64,000 bases of DNA from CAZCJU01 sp964562175 (GCA_964562175.1 CAZLRV010000004.1:1-64000); one strand, 5' to 3'. Shown: positions 16,669-26,206, counted from the first letter of the stretch. Made by a program: numbers and translations. Notes: generated from the sequence alone by a model not told the origin.

Positions 16669-17343
16669 ATGAAAAATATCTATATTTCATCCGATGCAAG
16701 CGAAAAAATAATAAGTTCGCTCGCAAAATACGGATATAGACCGATATTATTGCCTCGAACCGAGCGTCTTCAGCTGCCCGTATCAAAGCACGCCGATATG
16801 CTACTGCACAGACTCGGAGAAAAGCTGTTGCTTTGCGGATACTATTTTGATGAAAACAAAGAGCTGTTTTCAGACGATGAAGTATTAATTACGGATGAGA
16901 CTCATGGCGAAAAATATCCGAATGATATACTGTTCAATGCTTTCGTGTACAAAAACAAGCTCTTCGGACGAATAGATTGCCTATCTTGCAAAATATTGAA
17001 ATACTATTCGGAATGCGAAATGATAAAAGTAAAGCAAGGATACGCAAAATGCTCTTGTATCGTAACCCCGAATATCTGTATTACCGCCGACTGTGGAATA
17101 TATGAAGCCCTGGGCGAAAAAGAATGCTTAATAATACGGCAAGGTAATGTTGGACTTGAGGGCTACGATCACGGCTTTATAGGCGGTGCATCGTATTATG
17201 ACAATGGAGCAGTATATTTTTTCGGAGATGTGTATACGCATCCCGACGGTGAGCACATAGTGCAGACTCTGAAAGAATATGATATCGAATGCATTTGCCT
17301 GTCGGACGGCACGCTGTGCGATCTCGGCGGTGCTGTATTGTAG
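16669..17343 (+). CDS. DUF6873 family protein, GME fold
   Basis: A 224-residue protein that I assign to DUF6873, a group with the fold of guanidino-group-modifying enzymes (arginine deiminase superfamily). Conserved-looking segments are SKHADMLLHRLG near residue 40, KQGYAKCSCIV near residue 125, ITADCGIYEAL near residue 142, GFIGGASYY near residue 172 and FFGDVYTHPDG near residue 185. The spread of Asp, His and Cys would suit a catalytic site, but no reaction is known. The ATG at 16669 has AAAAGGAAG upstream. A single base separates its stop from the stop of the converging repressor gene. Confidence 0.65.
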   Translation: MKNIYISSDASEKIISSLAKYGYRPILLPRTERLQLPVSKHADMLLHRLGEKLLLCGYYFDENKELFSDDEVLITDETHGEKYPNDILFNAFVYKNKLFGRIDCLSCKILKYYSECEMIKVKQGYAKCSCIVTPNICITADCGIYEALGEKECLIIRQGNVGLEGYDHGFIGGASYYDNGAVYFFGDVYTHPDGEHIVQTLKEYDIECICLSDGTLCDLGGAVL

Positions 17344-17344
17344 T

Positions 17345-18067
17345 TTAAGCGGAGCAGAGCTTGCCCAAAACAATGCCCTTACATTCGATGTGATCCGACT
17401 CGCTCAAAACGATATCGCTGTATTTGGGATTCAGAGAAATGAGCCTGTCACCGCCGAATTTTTTGATATAGCTCTCACCGTTTAATATAAAAATACCTAT
17501 TTTACCGCGTTCGATTGCCGCACCGGATTCGACAATGACTATATCGCCGTCGCAGTATCTCGGTTCCATGCTGTCTCCGCGAACTCGCAGAGCAAAATCC
17601 GCCCTGTCCGTTACCTCATTAAGAGTCAACGTAAGCTTCTTTGTACTGTCTGAATCGAGATAATTTCCGCATCCTGCGGACACCGGAGAGTCATAAAGAA
17701 CGATTTGACGAGTCAGCTCACTTTCAACAATGAACCTCTTGCCCTTGTTTTTTCTCATCACGGCACGGTCATATTCGGTCTTGATGGCAGAAAGCATACG
17801 ATCGTATTCGTAACCGTCAAGCTCCCTCAGCATTTTAATTATTTCGTATTCATCATCGCTTATATCGCACTCTCCGCCCAAAACGGCATTTATGCTTACA
17901 CCGAGCGCATTTGCCAGAGCTTGCAGGGTATCGAGCTTTATGCTCGGTGTTTTGCCCGACAGAAGTTTATTGAGAGTACCGACCGGTATGGAAGATAAAC
18001 GAGCGATTTCCTCGTTTGTGATTCCGCGGTCATTTTTTATTTTCTTGATATTATAGAGCCAATCCAT
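17345..18067 (-). CDS. XRE-family repressor with S24 (LexA-like) self-cleaving peptidase domain
   Basis: A 240-residue regulator. Residues 8-63 form a helix-turn-helix of the XRE class (NEEIARLSSIPVGTLNKLLSG). The C-terminal half is a LexA-type S24 peptidase with an Ala131-Gly132 cleavage site (SPVSAGCGN), nucleophile Ser166 (RGDSMEPRYCDGD) and general base Lys202 or Lys203 (ESYIKKFGG). Such proteins bind DNA as dimers and inactivate themselves on RecA filaments or other stress signals. It is transcribed away from a small membrane protein gene through a shared 177-bp region with strong promoters on both strands. No phage genes accompany it. The ATG at 18067 has GGAG seven bases upstream. Confidence 0.88.
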   Translation of the reverse strand: MDWLYNIKKIKNDRGITNEEIARLSSIPVGTLNKLLSGKTPSIKLDTLQALANALGVSINAVLGGECDISDDEYEIIKMLRELDGYEYDRMLSAIKTEYDRAVMRKNKGKRFIVESELTRQIVLYDSPVSAGCGNYLDSDSTKKLTLTLNEVTDRADFALRVRGDSMEPRYCDGDIVIVESGAAIERGKIGIFILNGESYIKKFGGDRLISLNPKYSDIVLSESDHIECKGIVLGKLCSA

Positions 18068-18104
18068 TGTAATTCTCCGTTTGTAATTATCCTTTACGGT
18101 TACT

Positions 18105-18202
18105 ATTATACACAAAAAAATCGAAATGTCAATAGGTAATGGAAAAAAACTTTCGAAAAATGATAAAAAACGCTTGACAAATTACCAAAAATGGTGTATA
18201 AT
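18105..18202. promoter_or_regulatory. Divergent promoters and candidate operators for the S24 repressor
   Basis: Minus strand: TTGACA (18132-18127), 16 bp, TATAAT (18110-18105). Plus strand: TTGACA (18174-18179), 17 bp, TATAAT (18197-18202). An imperfect dyad, ATTACCA-AAAA-TGGTGTA (18181-18198), fills the plus spacer. GGTAAT (18135-18140) is the inverse of its left half and lies just upstream of the minus -35. These are plausible repressor sites; binding is inferred. Confidence 0.7.
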
Positions 18203-18244
18203 AGAGCCACAGAAAACCAAAACAGATAAATTCGGAGATAAATT

Positions 18245-18589
18245 ATGAATAATGCCATAAAATTGAAAAGCTGCGAAAGGGAATACCGTGTGGACGTTAA
18301 AGAATTGTTAAGAGATGTATTCTCGACGGTGCTTCTTCTTGCGGAATTTGCAATATACGGAATAATGTATGCAATATATGAAATAAAAACTTGTTTGCGT
18401 ACCGATACGGCAAAGGGTGTTGCGGTGTTCTATAAACGCTTCGTTCGCATATGGTTATACTCGTTTTTGCTCTGCGCAATGGCGTTCAATTACGGAACCT
18501 TTGCCATAGGCTTGGTGTGCGTTTCAATAAGCGTGCCGGTATGCACGATATGTACATTACTTGCGGGATTGCCGAAAATTGAAAAATAA
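18245..18589 (+). CDS. Small membrane protein divergent from the S24 repressor
   Basis: A 114-residue protein I do not recognise. A short charged N-terminus is followed by a hydrophobic helix at about 25-47 (VFSTVLLLAEFAIYGIMYAI), a basic loop, and a longer hydrophobic stretch at about 68-108 that could cross the membrane twice. GGAG lies nine bases before the ATG. Its perfect promoter overlaps the candidate operator, so it is the obvious target of the divergent repressor. By analogy with SOS-controlled small membrane division inhibitors it could be a stress effector, but that is speculation. Confidence 0.65.
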   Translation: MNNAIKLKSCEREYRVDVKELLRDVFSTVLLLAEFAIYGIMYAIYEIKTCLRTDTAKGVAVFYKRFVRIWLYSFLLCAMAFNYGTFAIGLVCVSISVPVCTICTLLAGLPKIEK

Positions 18590-18727
18590 AGGCGGTAAAG
18601 ACATAAAATGAAACCGAAAAACCGTTTTTCACCATATACTTTACCTGTAAAATATACAAAATGCACAAAAAAAAGAATCGAAATTTGTGCAACCGTATAA
18701 TCTTTCAAAAAAACTATTTGAATGGTA

Positions 18728-18756
18728 TTGATTATGTAACATTTTAATGTTATAAT
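18728..18756 (+). promoter_or_regulatory. Promoter of the oligopeptide-binding lipoprotein
   Basis: TTGATT (18728-18733), 17 bp, TATAAT (18751-18756). The rest of the 222-bp intergenic region before it shows nothing else I can name. Confidence 0.8.
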
Positions 18757-18811
18757 ATGGGGAGTAAATAAAGTCGGTTAATTTCCGCAGAACATGAGGA
18801 GGTTCTACTCT

Positions 18812-20632
18812 ATGAAAAAGGTTCTCGCCCTAATGCTGTGTCTATGTCTTTGCATACCCTGCTTTACGGCTTGTTCCGGCAAGGACGATGACGACAAGGG
18901 TGCTGTCATCAATATGTACATAAGCTCGGAGATCAGAGATTTCGACCCCGCTACCGCATATAAGAGTGCGGATGCCGTTAAGGTACTCGGATTGCTTTAC
19001 GAGGGACTTATGAAGATCGACGGCAAAGGCAAGCTTAAAAATGCCATTGCCGATAAATACACGTACGATAAAGAAGAAAATAAAATTTCTTTTGAATTAA
19101 AGACCACCGCTTGGAGCGACGGCACGCCCGTTTCCGCAGACGATTTCGTATTTGCGTTCAAGCGTATTCTCGACCCTGCATTTTCAAGCACGGCGGCTGT
19201 GCTTCTTTACAGCATAAAGAATGCACGTGCGATAAAAGCCGGTGATGCAAGTATAGACAGCCTCGGAATTACCGCCCCCGACTCGAAGCTTCTTGAAATA
19301 GAGCTTGAGGACGGAGCGGATTATAACGAATTTCTCGAAAATTTGGCAAGCCCCGCACTCGTGGCACTGAGACAGGATAAGGTATCAAAGCCCTCGACTG
19401 ACCAAGACGGTAATGTTTTGTTCGATGAGTACGATATGCAGATACTCGATAAGGAGTGGGCAAAAAAAGCAACGATGAGCGTTGCGTGCGGTCCTTTCTG
19501 CCTTAAGACCGTGAGCGAGGACGGAATAAACAACGAGTATGTTCTTGAAAGAAACAGATATTACATGACCGACGGCGAGGTAAAGGACGAAAAGAAAAAT
19601 GTTAAGCCGTACAGAATCGTTATCCACTATGACTATTTCAAGGGCGATTACGATAAGGGCTTAACAACGCTTAAAACAGAGTACGACAACGGTAATCTCT
19701 TCTATGTTTCCGCATTTGATGCCGATACGTATGCGGCTGTGAAGGACGATCTTGAAATAAATGATATGTTCTCGACCGCATCCTATGTCTTTAACGAAAA
19801 TAATGCGCTTCTCGCAATTCCCGAGGTTAGACATGCGCTTTCACTCAGCCTCGACAGAAACGAGATCGCCGCACTTACATCAAATATGCACCTTGCCGCA
19901 ACAGGCTTGGTACCGAATGCCGTATACAATACGAAATACGGTACGTCATTCAGAGAGAAGCAGGGCGAGGCAATGTCCGCAAGTGCCGATATCGATGCGG
20001 CAAAATCCCTCTTGAAAGGCGTAACCTATCCCAAGGACGAGGAAGGAAAGACCATTAAATCATTTACCCTTGTATACAGAAGTTATACCGAGAATAAAAT
20101 AGACGAGAAGATTGCAAAATACGCAAAGGAGCAGTGGGAAAAGCTCGGATTCAGCGTAACGATCGAAGGTGCGAACAGAAACAATTACGATACAAAGTAC
20201 AGCGAAGGCACTTATGATGTAATTGCAATTGACTATCAGACCAATTCCACAAGCGCATTGTCAACGCTTGCTCCCTTTGCACTTGATTTCAGCGGTGCGG
20301 CTAAGGATACGGTAAACAATAAATTCGACGCAAAGCCCGCTTTTTCCGGCTACAACAGTGAGGCATACAATAAGCTTATCGAAGAGGCCTATGCACTTGC
20401 TCCCTATTCCGAGGAAAGAGCCGCAAAGCTCGGCGAAGCTGAAAAGCTTCTTATGACCGATTGTCCTATAATACCCTTGTTCTACTACCGTGATTCTTAT
20501 CTTGTAAGCAAGGATCTGAAGAATATCGAAACTAATATGTTCGGTTTCAAGACCTTTGCCAAGACAACGCTTAAGAATTACAAAGAGCATTTGCCCACAA
20601 CAGAAGCACCTGACCAACAGCCTGCAGCTTAA
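18812..20632 (+). CDS. Peptide ABC transporter substrate-binding lipoprotein (OppA family)
   Basis: A 606-residue lipoprotein. The lipobox FTAC near residue 21 places the acylated cysteine, and an acidic linker (GKDDDDKG) follows. The SBP_bac_5 fold is shown by DFDPATAYKSAD, the FAFKRILDP segment near residue 120 and RHALSLSLDR near residue 345. It binds oligopeptides outside the cell for an Opp-type permease, which is not in this window. The ATG at 18812 is chosen because AGGAGG stands nine bases before it; the earlier ATG at 18794 overlaps that ribosome site. It is monocistronic with a terminator. Confidence 0.93.
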   Translation: MKKVLALMLCLCLCIPCFTACSGKDDDDKGAVINMYISSEIRDFDPATAYKSADAVKVLGLLYEGLMKIDGKGKLKNAIADKYTYDKEENKISFELKTTAWSDGTPVSADDFVFAFKRILDPAFSSTAAVLLYSIKNARAIKAGDASIDSLGITAPDSKLLEIELEDGADYNEFLENLASPALVALRQDKVSKPSTDQDGNVLFDEYDMQILDKEWAKKATMSVACGPFCLKTVSEDGINNEYVLERNRYYMTDGEVKDEKKNVKPYRIVIHYDYFKGDYDKGLTTLKTEYDNGNLFYVSAFDADTYAAVKDDLEINDMFSTASYVFNENNALLAIPEVRHALSLSLDRNEIAALTSNMHLAATGLVPNAVYNTKYGTSFREKQGEAMSASADIDAAKSLLKGVTYPKDEEGKTIKSFTLVYRSYTENKIDEKIAKYAKEQWEKLGFSVTIEGANRNNYDTKYSEGTYDVIAIDYQTNSTSALSTLAPFALDFSGAAKDTVNNKFDAKPAFSGYNSEAYNKLIEEAYALAPYSEERAAKLGEAEKLLMTDCPIIPLFYYRDSYLVSKDLKNIETNMFGFKTFAKTTLKNYKEHLPTTEAPDQQPAA

Positions 20633-20649
20633 GTAAAATAAATAATTCA

Positions 20650-20677
20650 AAGCCCGCATCCGAATGGATGCGGGCTT
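20650..20677. terminator. Terminator hairpin between converging genes
   Basis: AAGCCCGCATCC pairs perfectly with GGATGCGGGCTT around GAAT. T-rich flanks are modest on either side; it probably serves both the lipoprotein gene and nrdD. Confidence 0.75.
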
Positions 20678-20698
20678 GATTACGTTATTCTAAAGCTT

Positions 20699-23035
20699 TC
20701 AAAAATCGCTCATTGTTTCTCTTACCGAGTGCTTAACTCTGTCTTCGACCTCGGCACGTTTTGCATCATTGAAGCGGTCAAGCGTACCAACGAGATATCC
20801 GGTTATTCTTCTTATACGCTCGAACTTGCCTTTGCCGTCGTCCTCTCGTCTTCCGCAGCAAGGACATTCATTGCCGATTATACCTGTGTAGCCGCAGATG
20901 GGGTCACGGTCAACGGGGTGGTTTATTGAACCGTAGCCGATACCGCTTTCTTTCATACAGCGTACAACAGCTTCAAATGCATCAAGGTTATCAAGCGGGT
21001 TACCGTCAAGCTCAACATAGGTTATATGTCCGCCGTTGGTAAGAGCATGATAAGGAGCCTCAAGCTTGATCTTTTCAAATGCACCGATGGGGTAATAAAC
21101 GGGAATATGGAAGGAGTTTGTGTAATACTCTCTATCAGTTACGCCGGGAATTACGCCGTACTTTTGACGATCAAGACGAACGAATCTGCCTGAAAGTCCC
21201 TCTGCGGGAGTAGCGATAAGTGAGAAATTCAAACCGTACTTCTTTGTGGCATCGTCTGTCATTTTTCTCATATAGCCGATTATCTCAAGGCCGAGGTTTT
21301 GAGCGTCTGCACTCTCGCCGTGATGCTTTCCGATTAGTGCTTTCAGAGCCTCGGCAAGACCGATAAATCCGACGGTCAGAGTGCCGTGCTTTAGTACCTC
21401 GCCGACTTCATCATCGTATTTCAGCTTATCCGAATCAAGCCAAACGCCCTGTCCCATAAGGAAAGGATAGTTGTAAACACGCTTTGAGGACTGAATTTTA
21501 AATCTGTCAAGAAGCTGATCTATAACAAGTCTTACCTTGCTGTGAAGCTCATCGAAGAATCTGTCAACATTGCCGTTAGCGTTTATTGCTATTCTCGGCA
21601 GATTTACGGAGGTGAAGCTGAGATTTCCACGACCGTTGACCGTTTCTCTCGTTTTATCATAGTAGTTTGCTACAACTCTGGTGCGGCATCCCATATATGC
21701 AACCTCGGTATTGGGATCGCTCTCCTTGTAATATTGGAGGTTATAGGGTGCATCGATAAACGAGAAATTGGGGAAGAGTCGCTTAGCCGAAACCTTGCAA
21801 GCGAGCTTGAAAAGGTCATAGTTGGGGTCTGTAGGATTGTAGTTCTTGCCTTCCTTGACCTTGAATATATGTATCGGGAAGATAGGTGTTTCGCCGTTTC
21901 CGAGTCCCGCATCCTCTGCCAAAAGAAGATTTTTTATAACAAGACGACCTTCGGGAGTGGTATCGATACCGTAGTTTATAGAGGAGAACGGAACCTGAGC
22001 GCCGGCACGGGAGTTCATCGTGTTGAGGTTATGAATAAGCGCTTCCATTGCCTGATAGGTTGCCTTATCTATTTCGGGCAAGGATTCTTTTACGGCAAAG
22101 TCAATGACCTTGTCGGCGTTCTCACCGTATCTTTCGCCGAGTATTCTCTTTTCGGCACTGCGGAATACTATATCACCTCCGAGAGACGGTATTTTGCCCG
22201 TTTCTTCAAAAACAGTATCGTAGATCTCATCGACGTTTGCATAAGCGTTTTCGTCACCGCATATCAGCTCAAGAGCCTTTGCGATATTCTTTTTATAGAA
22301 TTTTTTGTATGATTTCTTTACGCCCTTTGCCATTGCATAATCGAAATTGGGTATGCTCTGTCCGCCGTGCTGGTCGTTTTGATTGGCTTGAATGGCAATG
22401 CAAGCGAGTGCGGCGTAGCTGGATATGTCGTTAGGCTCACGAAGATAGCCATGACCGGTTGAAAAACCGTGCGAAAAGAGCTTATCTATATCTATCTGAC
22501 AGCAGGTTGTGGTGAGAGTGAAGAAGTCAAGGTCGTGTATGTGAATATCTCCCTCTTTATGCGCCTTTGAATGAGCCGGATCCAAAACATACATCTCGTA
22601 AAACTGCTTTGCACCCTCCGAGCCGTATTTCAGCATCGTACCCATTGCCGTGTCGGCATTGATATTTGCGTTTTCACGCATACCGTCAACGTCCTTGGCG
22701 GGCTTGAAGGTGAGATTTTCGTAAGTTTTCATCAGCTTGGTGTTCATTTCACGAAGTCTTGTTCGCTCGGCACGGTACAGAATAAACTCTTTTGCCGTTC
22801 TTGCGTGTCCGTTTTCTATAAGCACACGCTCTACCATATCTTGGATCTGCTCGACGGTGGGAAGCGTGCCCTTGCATTCTTCCTCAACACGCTCGGCAAC
22901 CTGACAAGCAAGCTTCATTGCTATCGAATAGTCGTGACCTCCGAGAGCCTCAGCCGCCTTGTATATTGCACTTGCAATTTTTTCAATATTGAACGCAACC
23001 TCTCGCCCGTCACGCTTTTTGATCATTGTGATCAT
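20699..23035 (-). CDS. nrdD: Anaerobic ribonucleoside-triphosphate reductase
   Basis: A 778-residue class III ribonucleotide reductase. An ATP-cone at the N-terminus (MIKKRDGREVAFNIEKIASA) is followed by the catalytic barrel. The C-terminal zinc site is CGYTG with CPCC, and the glycyl radical motif is RRITGYLVGTL near residue 748. It makes dNTPs without oxygen and needs the NrdG activase, which is not adjacent in this window. GGAG lies ten bases upstream of the first ATG. Two NrdR boxes in the upstream region point to repression when dATP is high. Confidence 0.96.
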   Translation of the reverse strand: MITMIKKRDGREVAFNIEKIASAIYKAAEALGGHDYSIAMKLACQVAERVEEECKGTLPTVEQIQDMVERVLIENGHARTAKEFILYRAERTRLREMNTKLMKTYENLTFKPAKDVDGMRENANINADTAMGTMLKYGSEGAKQFYEMYVLDPAHSKAHKEGDIHIHDLDFFTLTTTCCQIDIDKLFSHGFSTGHGYLREPNDISSYAALACIAIQANQNDQHGGQSIPNFDYAMAKGVKKSYKKFYKKNIAKALELICGDENAYANVDEIYDTVFEETGKIPSLGGDIVFRSAEKRILGERYGENADKVIDFAVKESLPEIDKATYQAMEALIHNLNTMNSRAGAQVPFSSINYGIDTTPEGRLVIKNLLLAEDAGLGNGETPIFPIHIFKVKEGKNYNPTDPNYDLFKLACKVSAKRLFPNFSFIDAPYNLQYYKESDPNTEVAYMGCRTRVVANYYDKTRETVNGRGNLSFTSVNLPRIAINANGNVDRFFDELHSKVRLVIDQLLDRFKIQSSKRVYNYPFLMGQGVWLDSDKLKYDDEVGEVLKHGTLTVGFIGLAEALKALIGKHHGESADAQNLGLEIIGYMRKMTDDATKKYGLNFSLIATPAEGLSGRFVRLDRQKYGVIPGVTDREYYTNSFHIPVYYPIGAFEKIKLEAPYHALTNGGHITYVELDGNPLDNLDAFEAVVRCMKESGIGYGSINHPVDRDPICGYTGIIGNECPCCGRREDDGKGKFERIRRITGYLVGTLDRFNDAKRAEVEDRVKHSVRETMSDF

Positions 23036-23158
23036 AATTTTTCTTCTCCTTTAAAAATTAGTACTTGAAAATTTGAAAAGCAGGGTATATAATGTATTCG
23101 GCAGTGTAAAATACCGTTGAAGTCAACAGTTATACAAAAGCCGAAAAATATTTCAAAA

Positions 23159-23204
23159 ACACTATATGTAGTGGTAATCGATTGAAAAACACTATATATT
23201 GTAC
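23159..23204. promoter_or_regulatory. Tandem NrdR boxes
   Basis: ACACTATATGTAGTGG (23159-23174) and ACACTATATATTGTAC (23189-23204) match the NrdR box pattern acaCwAtATaTwGtgt. Their starts are 30 bp apart, close to three helical turns, as is usual for cooperative NrdR binding. They lie between nrdD (124 bp away) and the divergent ygiQ gene (143 bp). The rest of this roughly 310-bp region is AT-rich and holds no gene. Confidence 0.85.
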
Positions 23205-23346
23205 CCGACGGCTCTTATTATATACGAATTTCGCAAAAAAGTCAAGTCAAAATGACGATTTTTTTCATCGGCATAATATACGAAAAAAACAGCTGTCGGA
23301 TATACATATTTATAGATTTGCAAAAAATCCGTTAGGAGAGTTATTG

Positions 23347-25257
23347 ATGAACATAAAAGGCTATTTACCCGTAAACAGAAGCGAAGCGGAAGCTATGGGG
23401 TGGAGCAGACCCGATTTTGTGTATGTTTGCGGAGATGCATATATTGACCACCCGTCGTTCGGCGCGGCTATAATATCAAGAGTGCTTGTCGATGCCGGCT
23501 TTACCGTTGCCATGCTTCCCCAGCCGGATTATAAAAGCTGTGAGGCGTTTAAGGAATACGGTCGTCCGAGACTCGGCTTTTTGGTATCCTCCGGCAATCT
23601 CGATTCGATGGTGGCACATTATACGGCGGCAAAGAAGAAACGCTCCTACGATTATTATTCCCCCGGCGGTGTTGCGGGCAAGCGTCCCGACCGTGCCGTT
23701 ATCGTGTATTGCAACAGAATAAGGGAGGCATACGGCGATGTTCCGATAATCATAGGCGGACTTGAGGCTTCGCTTCGCCGCTTTGCTCATTACGATTATT
23801 GGGATAACAAGGTCAGACGCAGTATACTCGTTGACAGTCGTGCCGATATATTGACATACGGCATGGGTGAAAATATCATACTGAGGCTTGCCCGCCTCTT
23901 GGATAAGGGCGTACCTGTAAAAAAAATACACGATGTTCGAGGTTGTGCATATCTTACCGATATCGGTGACAAAATACATTTTGAATATGTCGAGGGCTAT
24001 TCGTACGATGAGCTTAAGACGGATAAAGCACTGTACGCACGTGCATATGCTCAGCAGTACAACGAATGCGACCACATAAGAGGTAAAGCCGTAACGGAGT
24101 ATTACGGAAATAAAATGCTCGTTGTAAATCCGCCGATGGCTCCGCTTAGCCGACGCGAGCTTGACCATGTGTATTCGCTTCCGTATATGAGGAATTATCA
24201 TCCGATATATGAAAAGGACGGCGGTGTGCCTGCGATCGAAGAGGTCAAATTTTCGATAACGCACGTTCGAGGCTGCTTCGGCGGCTGTAATTTCTGTGCC
24301 ATAGCATTCCATCAGGGCAGAAATATAACGTCACGCTCCATTGAGTCTGTTGTTGAGGAAGCAAGGAAAATAACGGCTTTGCCTGATTTTAAGGGATATA
24401 TTCACGATGTGGGAGGACCTACGGCGAATTTCAGATATCCGAGCTGCGATAAACAGCTGAGTGAGGGTATGTGCCGCAGAAAATGCCTTGCACCGACACC
24501 GTGCAAGAATTTGAAGGTTTCGCACACGGAGTATATCGAGCTGCTTAAGCGGATAGAAGAGCTTGACGGCGTGAAAAAAGTGTTCATACGTTCGGGAATA
24601 AGGTTTGACTATCTGATGCTTGACAAGGACGACTCGTTCTTCAAAAAGCTCGTATCCGATCATGTAAGCGGTCAACTTAAGGTCGCACCCGAGCATTGTG
24701 CCGCCGATGTGCTGAGATGCATGGGAAAGCCCGATTTCTCGGTGTACGAGCGCTTCAGAAAAAAATATTTCGAGCTGTGCCGACAGGTGGGAAAAGAGCA
24801 GTACCTTGTTCCGTATCTCATGTCGAGCCACCCCGGAAGCACGCTCAACTGTGCCGTCGAGCTTGCACTGCAGATGAAAAAAAGCAATTATTCGCCCGAA
24901 CAGGTACAGGACTTTTACCCAACCCCCGGAAGTGCATCAACGGTAATGTTCTATACGGGCATAGATCCGTTTACGGGGAAAAAGGTGTATGTACCCGATA
25001 CGTATGAGGAAAAACAGATGCAAAGGGCGTTGCTTCAGTATAACAGGCACGAGAATTATCCGCTCGTTCGTAAGGCACTGCGTAAATGCGGACGTGCAGA
25101 CCTTATAGGAACCTCGCCCGATTGTCTTGTGCCGCCGCAGAGAGGCTCAAACACCGTCCGCACGCCTGAGCGCGGTACAGGCTCAAAGGAAAAAAAGAAA
25201 ATTGAATACTCAAAACAAAAAAACAAAAAGGGAAGCCGAAAGAAAAATACGAGATAA
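23347..25257 (+). CDS. YgiQ family radical SAM protein
   Basis: A 636-residue protein of the YgiQ family, full length. The N-terminal UPF0313 region starts YLPVNRSEAEAMGW and includes the conserved DYWDNKVRRSI segment. The radical SAM motif is CFGGCNFC near residue 315, and the C-terminus has DFYPTPGSASTVMFYTG near residue 525. The biochemical role of the family is not settled. The ATG at 23347 has TAGGAGAG just upstream; the long in-frame extension before it is AT-rich and contains the NrdR boxes. It overlaps the next gene's inferred start by about 55 bp. Confidence 0.92.
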   Translation: MNIKGYLPVNRSEAEAMGWSRPDFVYVCGDAYIDHPSFGAAIISRVLVDAGFTVAMLPQPDYKSCEAFKEYGRPRLGFLVSSGNLDSMVAHYTAAKKKRSYDYYSPGGVAGKRPDRAVIVYCNRIREAYGDVPIIIGGLEASLRRFAHYDYWDNKVRRSILVDSRADILTYGMGENIILRLARLLDKGVPVKKIHDVRGCAYLTDIGDKIHFEYVEGYSYDELKTDKALYARAYAQQYNECDHIRGKAVTEYYGNKMLVVNPPMAPLSRRELDHVYSLPYMRNYHPIYEKDGGVPAIEEVKFSITHVRGCFGGCNFCAIAFHQGRNITSRSIESVVEEARKITALPDFKGYIHDVGGPTANFRYPSCDKQLSEGMCRRKCLAPTPCKNLKVSHTEYIELLKRIEELDGVKKVFIRSGIRFDYLMLDKDDSFFKKLVSDHVSGQLKVAPEHCAADVLRCMGKPDFSVYERFRKKYFELCRQVGKEQYLVPYLMSSHPGSTLNCAVELALQMKKSNYSPEQVQDFYPTPGSASTVMFYTGIDPFTGKKVYVPDTYEEKQMQRALLQYNRHENYPLVRKALRKCGRADLIGTSPDCLVPPQRGSNTVRTPERGTGSKEKKKIEYSKQKNKKGSRKKNTR

Positions 25258-26104
25258 TGCGGCATCGGTCGGACAGATTCTTTTCGGTGCTTTGCTGATA
25301 GGAATCGGAATAGGTGTTTTCTACGAGCCCGGTGAGCTGGCACCCGGAGGACTTTCGGGACTTTCCGTCGTTATGCATGAGCTTTTGCCGAGTGTAGATA
25401 CGGGTACGTGGATATTGATCCTGAACGTACCCGTTTTGCTCTCGGGGGCAATATATTTCGGTCTGAGATTTTTCGCATCGAGTCTTTGCACAGTGGTCTT
25501 GACCTCACTTTCCGTAAATGCGGCATCACACTTTATAGGAGCTTTGAGCGAGGATATACTTGTTTCGGCACTCTTTGGCTCGGTGCTGTGCGGTATCGGC
25601 GTTGGGGCAATATTTCGGACAGGCTCAACGACGGGCGGAACGGATATAATCGTGAAATTGCTGAAACGAAAATTTGCGCATTTAAGCATCGGACATATAT
25701 TTTTGCTCGTTGACGGTGCGATAGTTGTTTTATCGGGCTTGGTGTTCGGCAAATTCGATACTGCCGTATACGGTGCGGCGGCGGTGCTTTTGCAAACGCG
25801 GGTGTTGAATGCAGTCGTGTACAAAAAGGACAGATCGAGAATTGTGTATATAATAAGTGAAAAAAACGAAACGATATCACGTAGATTATTGAATGAGCTT
25901 GGACTCGGAGCGACTTATATAACGGCACACGGAGCGTACAGCGGCAAGGAGTATGATATTTTGATGTGCGTGATAGGCGTTGGCAGATCGTCCGAGGTAT
26001 ATGAGCTTGTAAGATGTGAGGATGAGGGCGCATTTGTGACGGTGAGCGATGCGACGGAGGTTTTCGGTGAGCGTTTTAAGCCCATAGGCGGCGTGCCGAC
26101 ATAA
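25202..26104 (+). CDS. YitT family membrane protein
   Basis: About 300 residues with five or six membrane helices (ILFGALLIGIGIGVFYEPGE and later segments), the family signature TGSTTGGTDIIVKLL near residue 145 and a C-terminal DUF2179 domain. The transport or regulatory role of the family is unknown. The start is uncertain: I chose the TTG at 25202, with AAAGGA 11 bases upstream, inside the end of ygiQ. The long overlap implies translational coupling to ygiQ. Confidence 0.82.
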   Translation: MNTQNKKTKREAERKIRDNAASVGQILFGALLIGIGIGVFYEPGELAPGGLSGLSVVMHELLPSVDTGTWILILNVPVLLSGAIYFGLRFFASSLCTVVLTSLSVNAASHFIGALSEDILVSALFGSVLCGIGVGAIFRTGSTTGGTDIIVKLLKRKFAHLSIGHIFLLVDGAIVVLSGLVFGKFDTAVYGAAAVLLQTRVLNAVVYKKDRSRIVYIISEKNETISRRLLNELGLGATYITAHGAYSGKEYDILMCVIGVGRSSEVYELVRCEDEGAFVTVSDATEVFGERFKPIGGVPT

Positions 26105-26176
26105 TACCGTAATGAGAAAAAACGAGAAGAATGACGGATTTTAATTACTTTAATTATAAAAGTATGCGTTTTGCTA

Positions 26177-26206
26177 TTGACATTTCGGTATGATATGTGG
26201 TAAAAT
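26177..26206 (+). promoter_or_regulatory. Promoter of hom
   Basis: TTGACA (26177-26182), 18 bp, TAAAAT (26201-26206). Confidence 0.75.

Noticed and set aside
17345..18589. Prophage immunity region
   Set aside because: The repressor is phage-like, but no integrase, excisionase, replication or structural genes flank it.
21542..22312. 256-codon plus-strand reading frame
   Set aside because: It lies wholly antisense to nrdD, whose protein is unmistakable; the frame has no ribosome site or recognisable motif.
23476..24312. 278-codon minus-strand reading frame
   Set aside because: It is antisense to ygiQ, with no family match.
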